DNA of 64,000 bases from UBA4810 sp002479215 (GCA_049514435.1 JBEKVB010000014.1:5649-69648), one strand, 5' to 3'; counted from the stretch's first letter, positions 1 through 8,296 are shown. The notes: a model not told the origin generated them from the sequence alone. Made by a program: numbers and translations.

Positions 1-412
1 AATCTTCAATTTTTTTCAGCGCCTGAAAAATATAATCAACATCTTTAAGATGCGGAATAATTTTGAAAGGACGGTCAATAATTATTGAGGCGTCGCACAC
101 CATAGAAGCTCTAATCAACATGGCGCAAAACCGCTCTTCGTTAGTCAAGTCAGGGTTTCTCTTAAAGGCAATATCCCCCAAACCGAGCCGCTGTAACGCG
201 TTTATGGCCATATGCTCGGCCTCTCCTCTGGGCATGTTCTCATGATATTGTTTAATCAACGCGATGTTCAGCCAAACTTCCTGATTGGAAATAAGGGGTA
301 TATCAATGGAAACAGGCGCCGCTTGCCTCCGGTTGGTTTCCAGAAACTTCCCCAGCCCTTTATCCAGAGCTTTCTCACTTTCAAAAAACTTTACATTAAT
401 TTTGTTATTAAT
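1..412 (-). CDS. MlaF-like ABC ATPase relative, degenerate, partial
   Basis: This gene runs off the left edge of the window, leaving the first 137 codons. It lies directly downstream of the MlaE-type permease and overlaps its end by 22 nt, which is where the ATPase of an Mla lipid transporter could sit. The middle resembles the part of MlaF after the Q-loop, but the first 40 residues have no Walker A P-loop. Where the LSGG signature and Walker B box should be, the sequence reads NEERFCAML and IIIDRP, so the LSGG motif and the catalytic Glu are missing. No ATG, GTG or TTG lies between the preceding in-frame stop and residue 60 or so. The best start is ATT at 412-410, 7 nt after the Shine-Dalgarno-like GAGGTG. 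It is probably a non-hydrolysing ABC-like subunit. A pseudogene is the alternative. Confidence 0.6.
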   Translation of the reverse strand, partial: MNNKINVKFFESEKALDKGLGKFLETNRRQAAPVSIDIPLISNQEVWLNIALIKQYHENMPRGEAEHMAINALQRLGLGDIAFKRNPDLTNEERFCAMLIRASMVCDASIIIDRPFKIIPHLKDVDYIFQALKKIED

Positions 413-1173
413 GACAACACCTCAATGATCAGAATTGCTGTAAAAACACTTACCATGCCGCGGGATACGACAATGGGTACACTTGTCAATTCATGCGAAG
501 CCCGCAGGCCGAAATGAATCGGAATCAGGGTAATGAAAAATCCAAAACAAGCACATTTCACCAGAGCTATGACTATATCAGAAAAATTGGCGGAATTTAA
601 CAGAATATTTGAATATACATCAATACTCATGCTGAAAATTATCCGTGAAAACAAAATACCGCTGCTCATCAAGACAATGGAAAAAAGAGTGCTTAACAAG
701 ACCAAAGATATAATGCCGTTAATTACCCGCGGCACAAGCAAATAGTTGACTACGTCGATATGGAATGTTTCCAATGTTTTTATTTCTCTATTGACCTTCA
801 TTACAGCCATTTCCGCGTTAATGGCGGAACCGGAACGTAAGGTAATCAAGAGAACCGTGAAAAAAGGAGAAAGTTCTGTAACGATCAAACCCATCAGAAC
901 ATTGCCAATAAATTGAGTAAGCCCTAAATCTTTTAACAGTTGAAAAACTATGCCGATGAGCAGTGACCCGAATATCACGGATGTCGCGATAAATACGGGT
1001 AAAATTTGTACGGAGGTAAAGTATATTTGATCAACTAATACAGTGCGCGTGGCACTATTGTAAGTACTGGGCTGGAATATGCGGTATAAAACTTTCCCCG
1101 CAAAGTAAATAGTTTCCGCGAAGGACTTCATCAACTTTACCGTCAAGTGCCCGATGTTTTCCAAGAAAGTCAT
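391..1173 (-). CDS. mlaE: MlaE-family lipid ABC transporter permease
   Basis: This 260-aa protein is an integral membrane permease of the MlaE/DUF140 family. The family moves phospholipids between the inner and outer membranes together with an MlaF ATPase and an MlaD MCE protein. The length is standard. About five hydrophobic segments follow an amphipathic N-terminus (YFAGKVLYRIFQPS), and the family core with small residues (LRSGSAINAEMAVMKV) is present near residue 115. Translation starts at the ATG at 1173 behind a weak GGTGA. The gene is transcribed away from the HtrA protease gene. The next gene downstream encodes a degenerate ATPase relative, so the ATPase of this system is either that unusual subunit or lies outside the window. 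Confidence 0.9.
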   Translation of the reverse strand: MTFLENIGHLTVKLMKSFAETIYFAGKVLYRIFQPSTYNSATRTVLVDQIYFTSVQILPVFIATSVIFGSLLIGIVFQLLKDLGLTQFIGNVLMGLIVTELSPFFTVLLITLRSGSAINAEMAVMKVNREIKTLETFHIDVVNYLLVPRVINGIISLVLLSTLFSIVLMSSGILFSRIIFSMSIDVYSNILLNSANFSDIVIALVKCACFGFFITLIPIHFGLRASHELTSVPIVVSRGMVSVFTAILIIEVLSLITKLM

Positions 1174-1248
1174 AAGCGTTTCACCAATAAGATGGTTAAT
1201 CCTAGCACATGATTGTTAAGACTTCAAACCGCCAATACCAATATTTCA

Positions 1249-1276
1249 TTGACAAATATAAGACAATCGTTATATT
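1249..1276 (+). promoter_or_regulatory. Sigma-70-type promoter of the HtrA gene
   Basis: A perfect -35 box TTGACA (1249-1254) is followed after 16 bp by TATATT (1271-1276). The start codon of the HtrA protease is 80 bp downstream. A 16-bp spacer is slightly short but common. Confidence 0.6.
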
Positions 1277-1355
1277 GACCGTCGACACTACGAAAATAAG
1301 GTCTTTAGCGCGGCATTCATAGCCACAATTTTTTATCAACAAAGCGGAGGATTAT

Positions 1356-2819
1356 ATGAAAAGTCAAAATCGAAAAACTTTTTTCATGTTCTTAATGGCG
1401 TTTTTGGTCGCCTTTTTTATTGTTTCCCTGGTGGAAGTTCTACGTTCTTCCTTTATGCCTTCAGGAGCGCCAGAAGTTCAAACGGCGGCGGCAATTCCTT
1501 CTTCTGAATCATCAAAATTTCCTTTTTCTTTTTCCGATCTGGCTGAGCGTGTTAAGCCCGCGGTGGTGAACATCAGCACAACAAAAACATACAAGGGCCG
1601 GGGCGGTTTTAGTTCGCCTTTTGGACGGTCGCCTTTCGGCGACGATTTCTTTGATCGCTTTTTTGGCGACATCCCCCAACGTGAATTTAAGCAGAGAAGC
1701 CTTGGTTCGGGATTCATTATCAGCAATGACGGCTATATTTTCACCAATAATCACGTGGTAGAAAAAGCCGATAAGATTTTGGTAAAGGTTTCCGACGGAA
1801 AGGAATATGAGGCAAAAATTATCGGCACCGATGCTAAAACCGATATAGCGTTAATCAAAATCAAACCGAAAAATAGCTTGCCGGTTGTGGAAATCGGCGA
1901 TTCCGACAAAGTAAAAGTGGGTGAGTGGGTCCTTGCCATCGGCAATCCCTTCGGTTTGGAGCAAACAGTTACTGCCGGCATTGTCAGCGCCAAGGGACGC
2001 GTTATCGGAGCAGGACCTTATGATAATTTTATCCAAACCGACGCATCCATTAATCCGGGCAACAGCGGCGGGCCATTATTTAACATGGAAGGAAAAGTTA
2101 TCGGTATCAACACGGCCATCGTAGCTCAAGGTCAGGGTATTGGCTTTGCCATACCGATGAATATGGCAAAAAGCATTCTGGCGGATTTGAAAACCAAAGG
2201 TAAAGTGACCCGGGGATGGCTGGGCATTTCCGTTCAGGATATTACGGAGGACATCGCAAAAAATCTGAATCACAAGGACAAAAGCGGCGCTTTGGTATCA
2301 GATGTTTTTAAAGGCGATCCGGCAGATAAAGCAGGAATTAAAGCAGGCGATATAGTGACAGAGATCAACGGGAAGTTGATTAACGATACTCATGATCTGC
2401 TTGTGATAATTGCCGCAATGCACGTTGGCGAACAGGTATCGATTAAAGCATGGCGCGATGGCAAAGAAATGATGTTTCAAGTCGTGGTGGCGGAGCGCAA
2501 AGATAAATCGGATATGGTATCGGCAAACGAATCAAAAGGATATTTTGGAATTGCCGCCCAGGAAATAACTGCGGAAATCTCTCGCCAGTTAAGAATTGCG
2601 CGCGATGCTGGCGTAATAGTTGCTGATGTAGAAAATGGCAGTCCGGCCGACGAGGTTGGTATTCAGCCGCAAGATATAATCATCCAAGTAAACAAAGTAA
2701 AAATTACTTCTATGAAAGAGTATAGTAAGGAAATAAAAAAGGCTGCCGATAAGAAAAGCGTAACGCTTTTAGTCAAGCGTGGCAAATCAACCTTCTTCGT
2801 GTCATTGAGCTTAGATTAA
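1356..2819 (+). CDS. degP: Do-like periplasmic serine protease (DegP/HtrA)
   Basis: This 487-aa HtrA-family protease degrades or refolds misfolded envelope proteins. A single N-terminal hydrophobic segment (about residues 9-30) acts as a signal peptide or anchor, followed by a Pro/Ser linker. The trypsin-like domain carries the full triad: His133 in NNHVV, Asp163 in KTDIALIK and Ser237 in GNSGGP. Two PDZ domains follow (about 280-370 and 390-485), the normal DegP/MucD layout. The ATG start has a good GGAGG 5-6 nt upstream. The gene stands alone with its own promoter and a strong terminator. It is divergent from the lipid transport operon, which fits a shared envelope role. Confidence 0.97.
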   Translation: MKSQNRKTFFMFLMAFLVAFFIVSLVEVLRSSFMPSGAPEVQTAAAIPSSESSKFPFSFSDLAERVKPAVVNISTTKTYKGRGGFSSPFGRSPFGDDFFDRFFGDIPQREFKQRSLGSGFIISNDGYIFTNNHVVEKADKILVKVSDGKEYEAKIIGTDAKTDIALIKIKPKNSLPVVEIGDSDKVKVGEWVLAIGNPFGLEQTVTAGIVSAKGRVIGAGPYDNFIQTDASINPGNSGGPLFNMEGKVIGINTAIVAQGQGIGFAIPMNMAKSILADLKTKGKVTRGWLGISVQDITEDIAKNLNHKDKSGALVSDVFKGDPADKAGIKAGDIVTEINGKLINDTHDLLVIIAAMHVGEQVSIKAWRDGKEMMFQVVVAERKDKSDMVSANESKGYFGIAAQEITAEISRQLRIARDAGVIVADVENGSPADEVGIQPQDIIIQVNKVKITSMKEYSKEIKKAADKKSVTLLVKRGKSTFFVSLSLD

Positions 2820-2842
2820 ACAATATAGGCCTTCAATCGCAT

Positions 2843-2880
2843 AAAAAAGGCAGGCCATAACAGCCTGCCTTTTTTATTTT
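2843..2880 (+). terminator. Rho-independent terminator of degP
   Basis: A perfect 13-bp stem (2843-2855 with 2863-2875), a 7-nt loop and a T-rich tract lie 24 bp after the protease stop codon. The A-tract on the other side means it may also work leftward. Confidence 0.9.
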
Positions 2881-2908
2881 CTGTAATTTTGGCCCGGGAA
2901 TAAAAAAA

Positions 2909-2924
2909 TGTTTCACGTGAAACA
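2909..2924. promoter_or_regulatory. parS centromere site
   Basis: The 16-bp palindrome TGTTTCACGTGAAACA is identical to the ParB-binding parS consensus known from Bacillus subtilis and conserved across bacteria. It lies in the intergenic gap between degP and the convergent acyl-CoA synthetase gene, about 46 kb from parAB. parS sites normally cluster near oriC, and this window contains dnaA, dnaN and gyrB. Confidence 0.85.
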
Positions 2925-3004
2925 TTGCCGTTAAATTGAACGGCGGTTGTATCAGTATGGCTAATGTGTGTTTTGGAATTTAATCTTGCCGGGGCAATTA
3001 TTTC

Positions 3005-5173
3005 TTACCCTTTCAGCCATTGGGCATATTTATACATTTTACCCAATGCTTTAACGGCTCGCTCCGGAGTAATAAAGTTTACTCCTTTATATTTGCAGCC
3101 CTCAACTTCGGTGATCGTCCGCGTTTTATCATCATTCAACAAATAAACCCCTATTACCGGTTTATCATATTTCTCCATCAGTCTTACCGTGCGTTCGACA
3201 AACAGCTTTTCGAAATCATCCAGAAACTGTAAAGTATCCTCTTCATATTTATGGTCATAATCCTTATCTACAGCAATAGTGGATTCCAGCACGGCTTTGA
3301 TCATTATTCTTCTGCCGATCATACCCATGTGGATTACCGCGTCGCAGCCATCCCACTGAAGAAGTTCCTCGAGAATAGTCATGTGTAATTCGGTATTCAT
3401 TTCCGCCACAAGATCTACCGGATTGGCATGGCTCCAAAATGGCGGCAACAATTTATTAACTCGGGAAATTACATCCTCTGATAATTTTGGCACCTCCAAT
3501 CCGTTTTCTATGCATAAATCTGACGCGACAACACCCCATCCTCCTCCCAAGGTCATAATGCCGATCCCTTTCCCTTGGGGAAGTGGTAACGAAGAAAACG
3601 CGGCGGAAAGATCCAGCAAGTCCATGGGCTGTTCAACTAATATAATTCCTGCTTGCCGGCACGCTGCTTTAAATACTTTTACATTGGAGGCCATGGCTCC
3701 TGTGTGGCTGGCTGCCGCATGGGCGCCTGCTTCTGTGCGCCCGCCTTTTAAAGCGATAATCGGTTTTTTTCTACCAACACGTTTTGCCGCTTCAAAAAAA
3801 CGCCGTCCGTTTTTTATACTTTCTATATATAAAACTACTGTCTTGGTCAGCTCATCAACTTCAAATCCTTCCATTGCATCTTCAATGGTTATCATTGCTT
3901 CATTGCCCGAACCGCCGAATGCGCGGATGCCAATCCCTTCTTTTTCGGCAAAAGCCAATAACTGCGTTCCCAGATTACCTGACTGTGTCACTAAAATAGT
4001 GCTCCCCGCTTTTGGTCTTACATGCGTTCCCGTGCAATAAAGAGATATGTAGGGATTGCATATTCCCATTGTGTTGGGGCCGAGAATTAAAATTCCCGCT
4101 TCCCTCGCTTGTCTTACCAATTCATCTTCCAGAATTTTTCCTTCCGCGCCTGTTTCGGCAAAACCGGACGAGATAAGTAATACATTTTTTATTTTCTTTT
4201 TCTTCAGTTCAGGTATTAAAGATAAGACTCTGCTTGCGGGAATTGTAATAACAGCGAGGTCTACCGGATCGGGTATTTCGGTTACAGATTTAAATGCATG
4301 TCTCCCGATGATTTCTCCGCCTTTGGAGTTTACCAAGTAGATTTTCCCCTGGTATTTTCCCGCGAGAACATTAGTAAACATTAATTGTCCCCATTTGCTG
4401 ACTTCTGCGGAAGCGCCAATAAATGCAATTGATTTCGGATAGAATAAATGTCCTATTGCCTTGGGTTCTATGGCAACATGAGTTACTTTTTTATCGGGTA
4501 TCTTCCCCAAAACTATAAGGGCGTCAACCGCCGTTACTTTGCCGTCGGCAGCTACTATTAATGGATTAATATCAATTTCTCTTATTTCAGGTATTTCTGT
4601 TCCAATTTTTGATAAACCGACGATTGTTTTAATCAACGCTTCTTTGTCCGCAGCTTTCTCCCCGCGAAACGCTCCTAGCAATTTTTGGGCATCTAATTCT
4701 TGAATCATTTTTCTCGCGTCATTTTCATCAAGAGGGGCAATGGAAAAAACAACATCTCCGATTGCTTCGGTAAAAATTCCACCCAATCCGAACATCACCG
4801 TAGGACCAAACTGATCATCATGGAAAAGTCCCGCGACAAATTCTCTTTTACCCTCCAACATCGGTTGGATTAGGAATCCTTCTAAATCACTTCCGGCTGC
4901 ATCCTTTATATATAGCGCAGCAGAGCGGACATCTTCCTTATTCTTTAGGTTCAGCTTCACCAGGCCTCTTTCCGTTTTGTGGGTGAGACGAGCGCCTAAA
5001 CCTTTTAAAACAAGCGGATAACTAGTTTTTTCCGCCATGCTTTCTGCTTCCTCGATAGACTTAACAATTTTTTCTTCCACAACCGGAACACCATATTTTT
5101 TTAACAACTCTTTAGCTTCCGCTTCCGTTAGCGTTGTTCTTCCCTGAGACTTTGCTCTATTAATTATATCCAA
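3005..5173 (-). CDS. ADP-forming acetate/acyl-CoA ligase (fused subunits)
   Basis: This 722-aa enzyme converts an acyl-CoA, ADP and phosphate to the acid, CoA and ATP, a substrate-level phosphorylation step in anaerobes; the reverse reaction activates acids. Domain order is ATP-grasp first (about 1-225, with LTHKTERG), then a CoA-binding Rossmann domain (about 240-370, with IAFIGASAE) and a succinyl-CoA-synthetase-like ligase domain. His490 in SHTGAMA matches the phosphohistidine of the alpha subunit. The start is TTG at 5173: GGAGGG lies 6 nt upstream and no better start follows. The acyl substrate cannot be told from sequence. It is the likeliest energy-conserving partner of the acyl-CoA enzymes elsewhere in the window. 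Confidence 0.92.
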   Translation of the reverse strand: MDIINRAKSQGRTTLTEAEAKELLKKYGVPVVEEKIVKSIEEAESMAEKTSYPLVLKGLGARLTHKTERGLVKLNLKNKEDVRSAALYIKDAAGSDLEGFLIQPMLEGKREFVAGLFHDDQFGPTVMFGLGGIFTEAIGDVVFSIAPLDENDARKMIQELDAQKLLGAFRGEKAADKEALIKTIVGLSKIGTEIPEIREIDINPLIVAADGKVTAVDALIVLGKIPDKKVTHVAIEPKAIGHLFYPKSIAFIGASAEVSKWGQLMFTNVLAGKYQGKIYLVNSKGGEIIGRHAFKSVTEIPDPVDLAVITIPASRVLSLIPELKKKKIKNVLLISSGFAETGAEGKILEDELVRQAREAGILILGPNTMGICNPYISLYCTGTHVRPKAGSTILVTQSGNLGTQLLAFAEKEGIGIRAFGGSGNEAMITIEDAMEGFEVDELTKTVVLYIESIKNGRRFFEAAKRVGRKKPIIALKGGRTEAGAHAAASHTGAMASNVKVFKAACRQAGIILVEQPMDLLDLSAAFSSLPLPQGKGIGIMTLGGGWGVVASDLCIENGLEVPKLSEDVISRVNKLLPPFWSHANPVDLVAEMNTELHMTILEELLQWDGCDAVIHMGMIGRRIMIKAVLESTIAVDKDYDHKYEEDTLQFLDDFEKLFVERTVRLMEKYDKPVIGVYLLNDDKTRTITEVEGCKYKGVNFITPERAVKALGKMYKYAQWLKG

Positions 5174-5468
5174 CTTCTTCCCTCCAAATAGACTGGTAAA
5201 CAGACTTACTTGTAACGATACTTTTGAATTATATTAATTATATTAGATACTTATATTATATACGGCTTGTTGCTCTGACTTCTAGTCACTAACACATGCT
5301 GCCCGATAATGCAACCATCTTCTTTCCTTGTCAATTTAATTTCCGTATTTACAAAACAAATTTTTCTTCTTGACGAAACCGTTTTGCACCAATACATTTA
5401 TATATAAAGTATCATGCTTTTGTTAAAAAAATAAAAGGGTATTCTGACTGATTGATCAAGTTAATTCT

Positions 5469-5978
5469 ATGGCTGAAAAGGAAATTAAACAAATTATGAT
5501 TAACGGCCGATCAGTCGGTATTGTCGGCTTGGAGGATGCGATAAATAAAATCGCTCCTATTTATAAAGGTAAAAGCGATGAAGAAATCAAAAAAAGCTTG
5601 CTCCAAGAAATTTCCACCGATAATTATGTGCCTCCGGCCGCAATTGAAGCCTATGGACATGTGCTTTTACGCGAATTTAAAATAGCGCAAGGACTGCTTG
5701 TCGCCGAGGAAGATATACTCGGACTTAATATAGCCGTTCTGGGAATGGGTTGCGCGCGCTGTAATCAGCTGGAAGATGATGTCCGCAATTTACTTTCGGA
5801 AATGAAAATTGCCGCCAATCTGACCCACATTACCGACTTTAAGGAAATAGCGCGTTATGGAGTTCTAGGTTCTCCGGCACTGGTAATAAATAATAAGGTC
5901 GTCTCAGCAGGCGAAGTACCGCCTAAAAGCAAAATCCGTCAATGGATAATCGATGCGTGTAATCCACAGGATAAATAA
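5469..5978 (+). CDS. Thioredoxin-fold protein, small redox disulfide type
   Basis: This 169-aa cytoplasmic protein has an unrecognised N-terminal helical half (about 1-80). Its C-terminal half (about 85-165) resembles the thioredoxin-like family of the MTH895/TM0996 type. The redox motif is Cys95-Ala-Arg-Cys98 in LGMGCARCNQLE, and the cis-Pro loop is SPALVINNKVVSAG. It is the first gene of a three-gene group with a membrane rhodanese and a MauE/DoxX-like protein, so it probably handles thiol or persulfide redox chemistry with them. No clear Shine-Dalgarno precedes the ATG; an upstream start was not found. Confidence 0.8.
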   Translation: MAEKEIKQIMINGRSVGIVGLEDAINKIAPIYKGKSDEEIKKSLLQEISTDNYVPPAAIEAYGHVLLREFKIAQGLLVAEEDILGLNIAVLGMGCARCNQLEDDVRNLLSEMKIAANLTHITDFKEIARYGVLGSPALVINNKVVSAGEVPPKSKIRQWIIDACNPQDK

Positions 5979-6019
5979 TTAAGAAAAACATTGAGCGTGA
6001 ATTTGAATTTTTTTAGAAA

Positions 6020-6523
6020 ATGACTTTCAATAATATTTTATCAAAACTTTATCCGACTTTTCGTGAAGGCAGCATTATCCTGGCAGTTGCTTTATTTATT
6101 GCCGTTGTTTTTAACTTGATCCGTCCCGCCGGTATAAACATATTTGGATTTTCCTCCGCGGCTTTAATCAGGGAACAGCAAGCTATAATTCCTGAAATAT
6201 CTCTTTGGGAAGCTTACAGCCTGTATCTGAAAAATAAAGGCATATTTATTGACGCTCGCGATCCTTTGAGCTTCGAAGATGGCCATATAAACGGAGCCAT
6301 CAACATTTATCCTGATGAAGCTTCGTTTCATGCATCCAGTCTGAAAGTTAAAGCCGACCAAGGTTTCATTTTTATAACATACTGCGACGGCCCGCAATGC
6401 CCGTTGAGCAAAGAAACAGCGCACGAGCTAATACTGCGCGGGATTCCAACGGTTAAAATTTTAGTAAACGGATGGGGTATCTGGTTAAAAGCCGGTTATC
6501 CAATCTCTAAAGGAAAGAAATGA
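6020..6523 (+). CDS. Membrane-anchored rhodanese-like protein
   Basis: This 167-aa protein has one N-terminal membrane segment (about 17-35) and a single rhodanese domain (about 60-165) that probably faces the periplasm. The domain carries the DARDPLSFEDGHINGA motif and the active-site loop YCDGPQCPLSKE, with candidate catalytic Cys122 and a second Cys127. Two cysteines in the loop suggest persulfide or disulfide chemistry. It overlaps the next gene by 4 nt (ATGA) and follows a thioredoxin-like gene by 41 nt. The three genes likely form one sulfur or redox operon; the substrate is unknown. Confidence 0.85.
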   Translation: MTFNNILSKLYPTFREGSIILAVALFIAVVFNLIRPAGINIFGFSSAALIREQQAIIPEISLWEAYSLYLKNKGIFIDARDPLSFEDGHINGAINIYPDEASFHASSLKVKADQGFIFITYCDGPQCPLSKETAHELILRGIPTVKILVNGWGIWLKAGYPISKGKK

Positions 6524-6969
6524 AATTAAGAAATTCCCCTCGTCCTTTCATTCCCCTATTCGCCCTAATTTGCCGACTGACTTTGGCAATTATTTTCTTT
6601 TATGCCGGCGTAGAAAAAATTATTCATCCGCAAGAGTTTGCCGTTGCTATTCATAACTATCAATTGCTTCCGGATTGTGTCATCAATTTATTGGCCATAT
6701 TTTTACCGTGGCTGGAAGTTCTCATAGCGGCAAGTCTCGTCAGCGGCATTTATGGGCGAGGAGCCGCCCTCTTGTCTTCCTTATTATTTGTAATATTCGC
6801 CACAGCCTTGACGATAAATTTAGTTCGGGGCTTGGATATTTCCTGCGGCTGTTTTGGAGCGTCTTCGGAAAATATAAGTTGGCTTTATCTTGCGCGCGAC
6901 CTTTCACTTTTTTGCATGTCTGTTTTCGTTTTGATTTACGACCGAGGTTGGCGTTATTTTTTCGCTTAG
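6520..6969 (+). CDS. MauE/DoxX-family membrane protein
   Basis: This 149-aa protein has four predicted membrane helices and the DoxX/MauE layout, including FYAGVEKIIHPQEFA after helix 1. The SCGCFG motif at about residue 107 is typical of MauE-like members, which are thought to help deliver reducing or oxidising equivalents for disulfide chemistry. It is translationally coupled to the rhodanese gene by a 4-nt overlap. Together with the thioredoxin-like gene it forms a compact redox unit. Its end is only 14 nt from the end of the convergent mutM. Confidence 0.83.
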   Translation: MKLRNSPRPFIPLFALICRLTLAIIFFYAGVEKIIHPQEFAVAIHNYQLLPDCVINLLAIFLPWLEVLIAASLVSGIYGRGAALLSSLLFVIFATALTINLVRGLDISCGCFGASSENISWLYLARDLSLFCMSVFVLIYDRGWRYFFA

Positions 6970-6983
6970 CTCTCCCGGAAATA

Positions 6984-7757
6984 TCACTTTTGGCAATCAG
7001 GACAATAAAAAGTGCTTCGTCCTCCCTGTTTTATCCTGCGTACTGTGCCTCCGCAAACCGGACAGTGTTTTCCTTCCTGCCCGTAAACTTTTAATTCGTA
7101 CTGGTTCTCTCCTTTACGGCCATATAAATCGCGCCAATCGGAAATTGACGTGCCTCTTTTCCCAATCGCTTTTTTGAGCACTTCTTTGGCTTGATGAAAT
7201 ATTTTTCCCCACTCCGCTTCCTTCAATGTCGCTGCCGCTCTTTCGGGATGAATGCGCGCTTCGTGTAAAATCTCACATGCGTAAATATTGCCGATTCCGT
7301 TTACAACGCTCTGATCCATTATTAGTGTTTTTACTTTCGTCTTGCGGTTGCCATGAGCGCTAATAAAATTTTTAAGATCAAAATCTCTAAATATTTCCCT
7401 ACCGGTATCGTTTTCCTTTTTCTTCAGCACTTTGATCGTGGCAAAGCGACGTGGATCTACCAGAAATATATTTCCAGCGGCAAATGACATTTTCCAGCGG
7501 CTATGTTTTGGCCTTGCAAAAATCTTCTGCCATAAAAGCCTTCCGGTCATGCGCAAATGTATAAATATGATATTTCCATCATGGAGGAAGATGGCAATCA
7601 TTTTTCCCTTGCGCTCCACCGCGACCACTTTTCTTCCCTTAACATCTTTTATGTTCGTTAATTTATTATCGAACACTTCAGCGGATAATATTTTTTTGCC
7701 GCAAATTTTCTTTTTCAGTTGTCGGCACAATGTTTCTACTTCGGGCAATTCAGGCAT
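6984..7757 (-). CDS. mutM: Formamidopyrimidine-DNA glycosylase
   Basis: This 257-aa enzyme excises oxidised purines such as 8-oxoguanine and nicks the abasic site. The hallmark N-terminus MPELPEVET gives the catalytic Pro2 and Glu3 after Met removal. The H2TH region (about 150-200, with DQSVVNGIGNIYACEILHEA) and the C-terminal zinc finger (CPVCGG plus CPDC, about 231-256) are intact. Length is a little under the usual 270 aa. GGAGAG precedes the ATG. It is a stand-alone gene, convergent with the redox operon. Confidence 0.97.
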   Translation of the reverse strand: MPELPEVETLCRQLKKKICGKKILSAEVFDNKLTNIKDVKGRKVVAVERKGKMIAIFLHDGNIIFIHLRMTGRLLWQKIFARPKHSRWKMSFAAGNIFLVDPRRFATIKVLKKKENDTGREIFRDFDLKNFISAHGNRKTKVKTLIMDQSVVNGIGNIYACEILHEARIHPERAAATLKEAEWGKIFHQAKEVLKKAIGKRGTSISDWRDLYGRKGENQYELKVYGQEGKHCPVCGGTVRRIKQGGRSTFYCPDCQK

Positions 7758-7845
7758 TCTTTCTCTCCAGGGCTACCAAAACACATTTATCTTCTGTTCC
7801 TATTGTTACTAAAAATAATTTTTTTTGCCTACCTCTTTTTTTGGT

Positions 7846-7874
7846 TTGACAAGTGCTTCATAAATCTTTATCAG
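7846..7874 (+). promoter_or_regulatory. Possible promoter upstream of the kamA leader
   Basis: TTGACA (7846-7851), a 17-bp spacer and TATCAG (7869-7874, four of six bases) lie just upstream of a well-placed AGGAGG and two very small reading frames. It would be the first of three promoter-like elements before kamA. Confidence 0.35.
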
Positions 7875-7905
7875 TAAAATCATTTAAGAAATTTTAGGAG
7901 GCTTT

Positions 7906-7962
7906 ATGTATTACACACCAATGATCGTCCGCATAACACGAAAATTTTCAATTTATGTTTGA
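7906..7962 (+). CDS. Possible 18-aa leader peptide
   Basis: This very short frame (MYYTPMIVRITRKFSIYV) starts 4-5 nt after a consensus AGGAGG and 32 bp after a promoter-like element. Its stop overlaps the ATG of a second tiny frame. No family is recognised. The strong ribosome-binding site is the only evidence, and chance is a real alternative. If real, it could be a leader controlling the downstream kamA cluster. Confidence 0.25.
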   Translation: MYYTPMIVRITRKFSIYV

Positions 7963-8048
7963 TGAAAAAGATGGGAATTGAAAATTGGGCAAACAAAAAA
8001 GCAAAGAGCGTGAGAGAAATTTATTTTAAAGAAAAATTTCATCTGTAA
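7962..8048 (+). CDS. Possible 28-aa basic small protein
   Basis: This frame starts at an ATG that overlaps the preceding TGA, a classic translational coupling arrangement. It encodes a Lys-rich peptide beginning MKKMGIENWANKK. Its last codons fall in the first copy of a 120-bp duplicated block. No homology is recognised and coding potential is uncertain. Confidence 0.2.
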   Translation: MKKMGIENWANKKAKSVREIYFKEKFHL

Positions 8049-8075
8049 AAAAATGTCATTTAATGAAAAAAAGTG

Positions 8076-8103
8076 TTGACAAATTTTTTTCTACGCGTAC
8101 ATT
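8076..8103 (+). promoter_or_regulatory. Promoter copy 1 of the kamA region
   Basis: TTGACA (8076-8081) and TACATT (8098-8103) are separated by 16 bp, inside the first duplicated block. It would transcribe through the second copy into kamA. Confidence 0.45.
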
Positions 8104-8195
8104 CAAATTATAGATTTTTATTTTTTACTTATAAAATAATTTAGCGGAGGGAAAATTTCATTTGTAAAAAAATGTTCGTTTTATGAAAAAAAGTG

Positions 8196-8223
8196 TTGAC
8201 AAATTTTTTTCTACGCGTACATT
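8196..8223 (+). promoter_or_regulatory. Promoter copy 2 of the kamA region
   Basis: TTGACA (8196-8201) and TACATT (8218-8223) repeat the first promoter exactly 120 bp later. The kamA start codon lies 74 bp further on, behind AGAAGGAGT. Confidence 0.5.
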
Positions 8224-8296
8224 CAAATTATAGATTTTTATTTTTTACTTATAAAATAAATTTTGCGGAGGAAAAACCTCCAGAAGGAGTAATCAA

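Larger units (their letters stand above)
8031..8272 (+). repeat. Tandem 120-bp duplication of a promoter/leader block
   Basis: Two adjacent copies with an exact 120-bp period lie upstream of kamA. The core is identical over 77 bp (8063-8139 and 8183-8259), while the flanks (8031-8062 and 8151-8182, and the ends with GCGGAGG) differ at several positions. Each copy carries TTGACA, a 16-bp spacer and TACATT, followed by an AT-rich leader and a GCGGAGG sequence. The unequal divergence shows the duplication is not brand new in its flanks. Confidence 0.95.

Noticed and set aside
3381..4040. A 219-codon open frame on the plus strand
   Set aside because: It is antisense to the ADP-forming ligase gene, shows no motifs and has low-complexity shadow-like composition.
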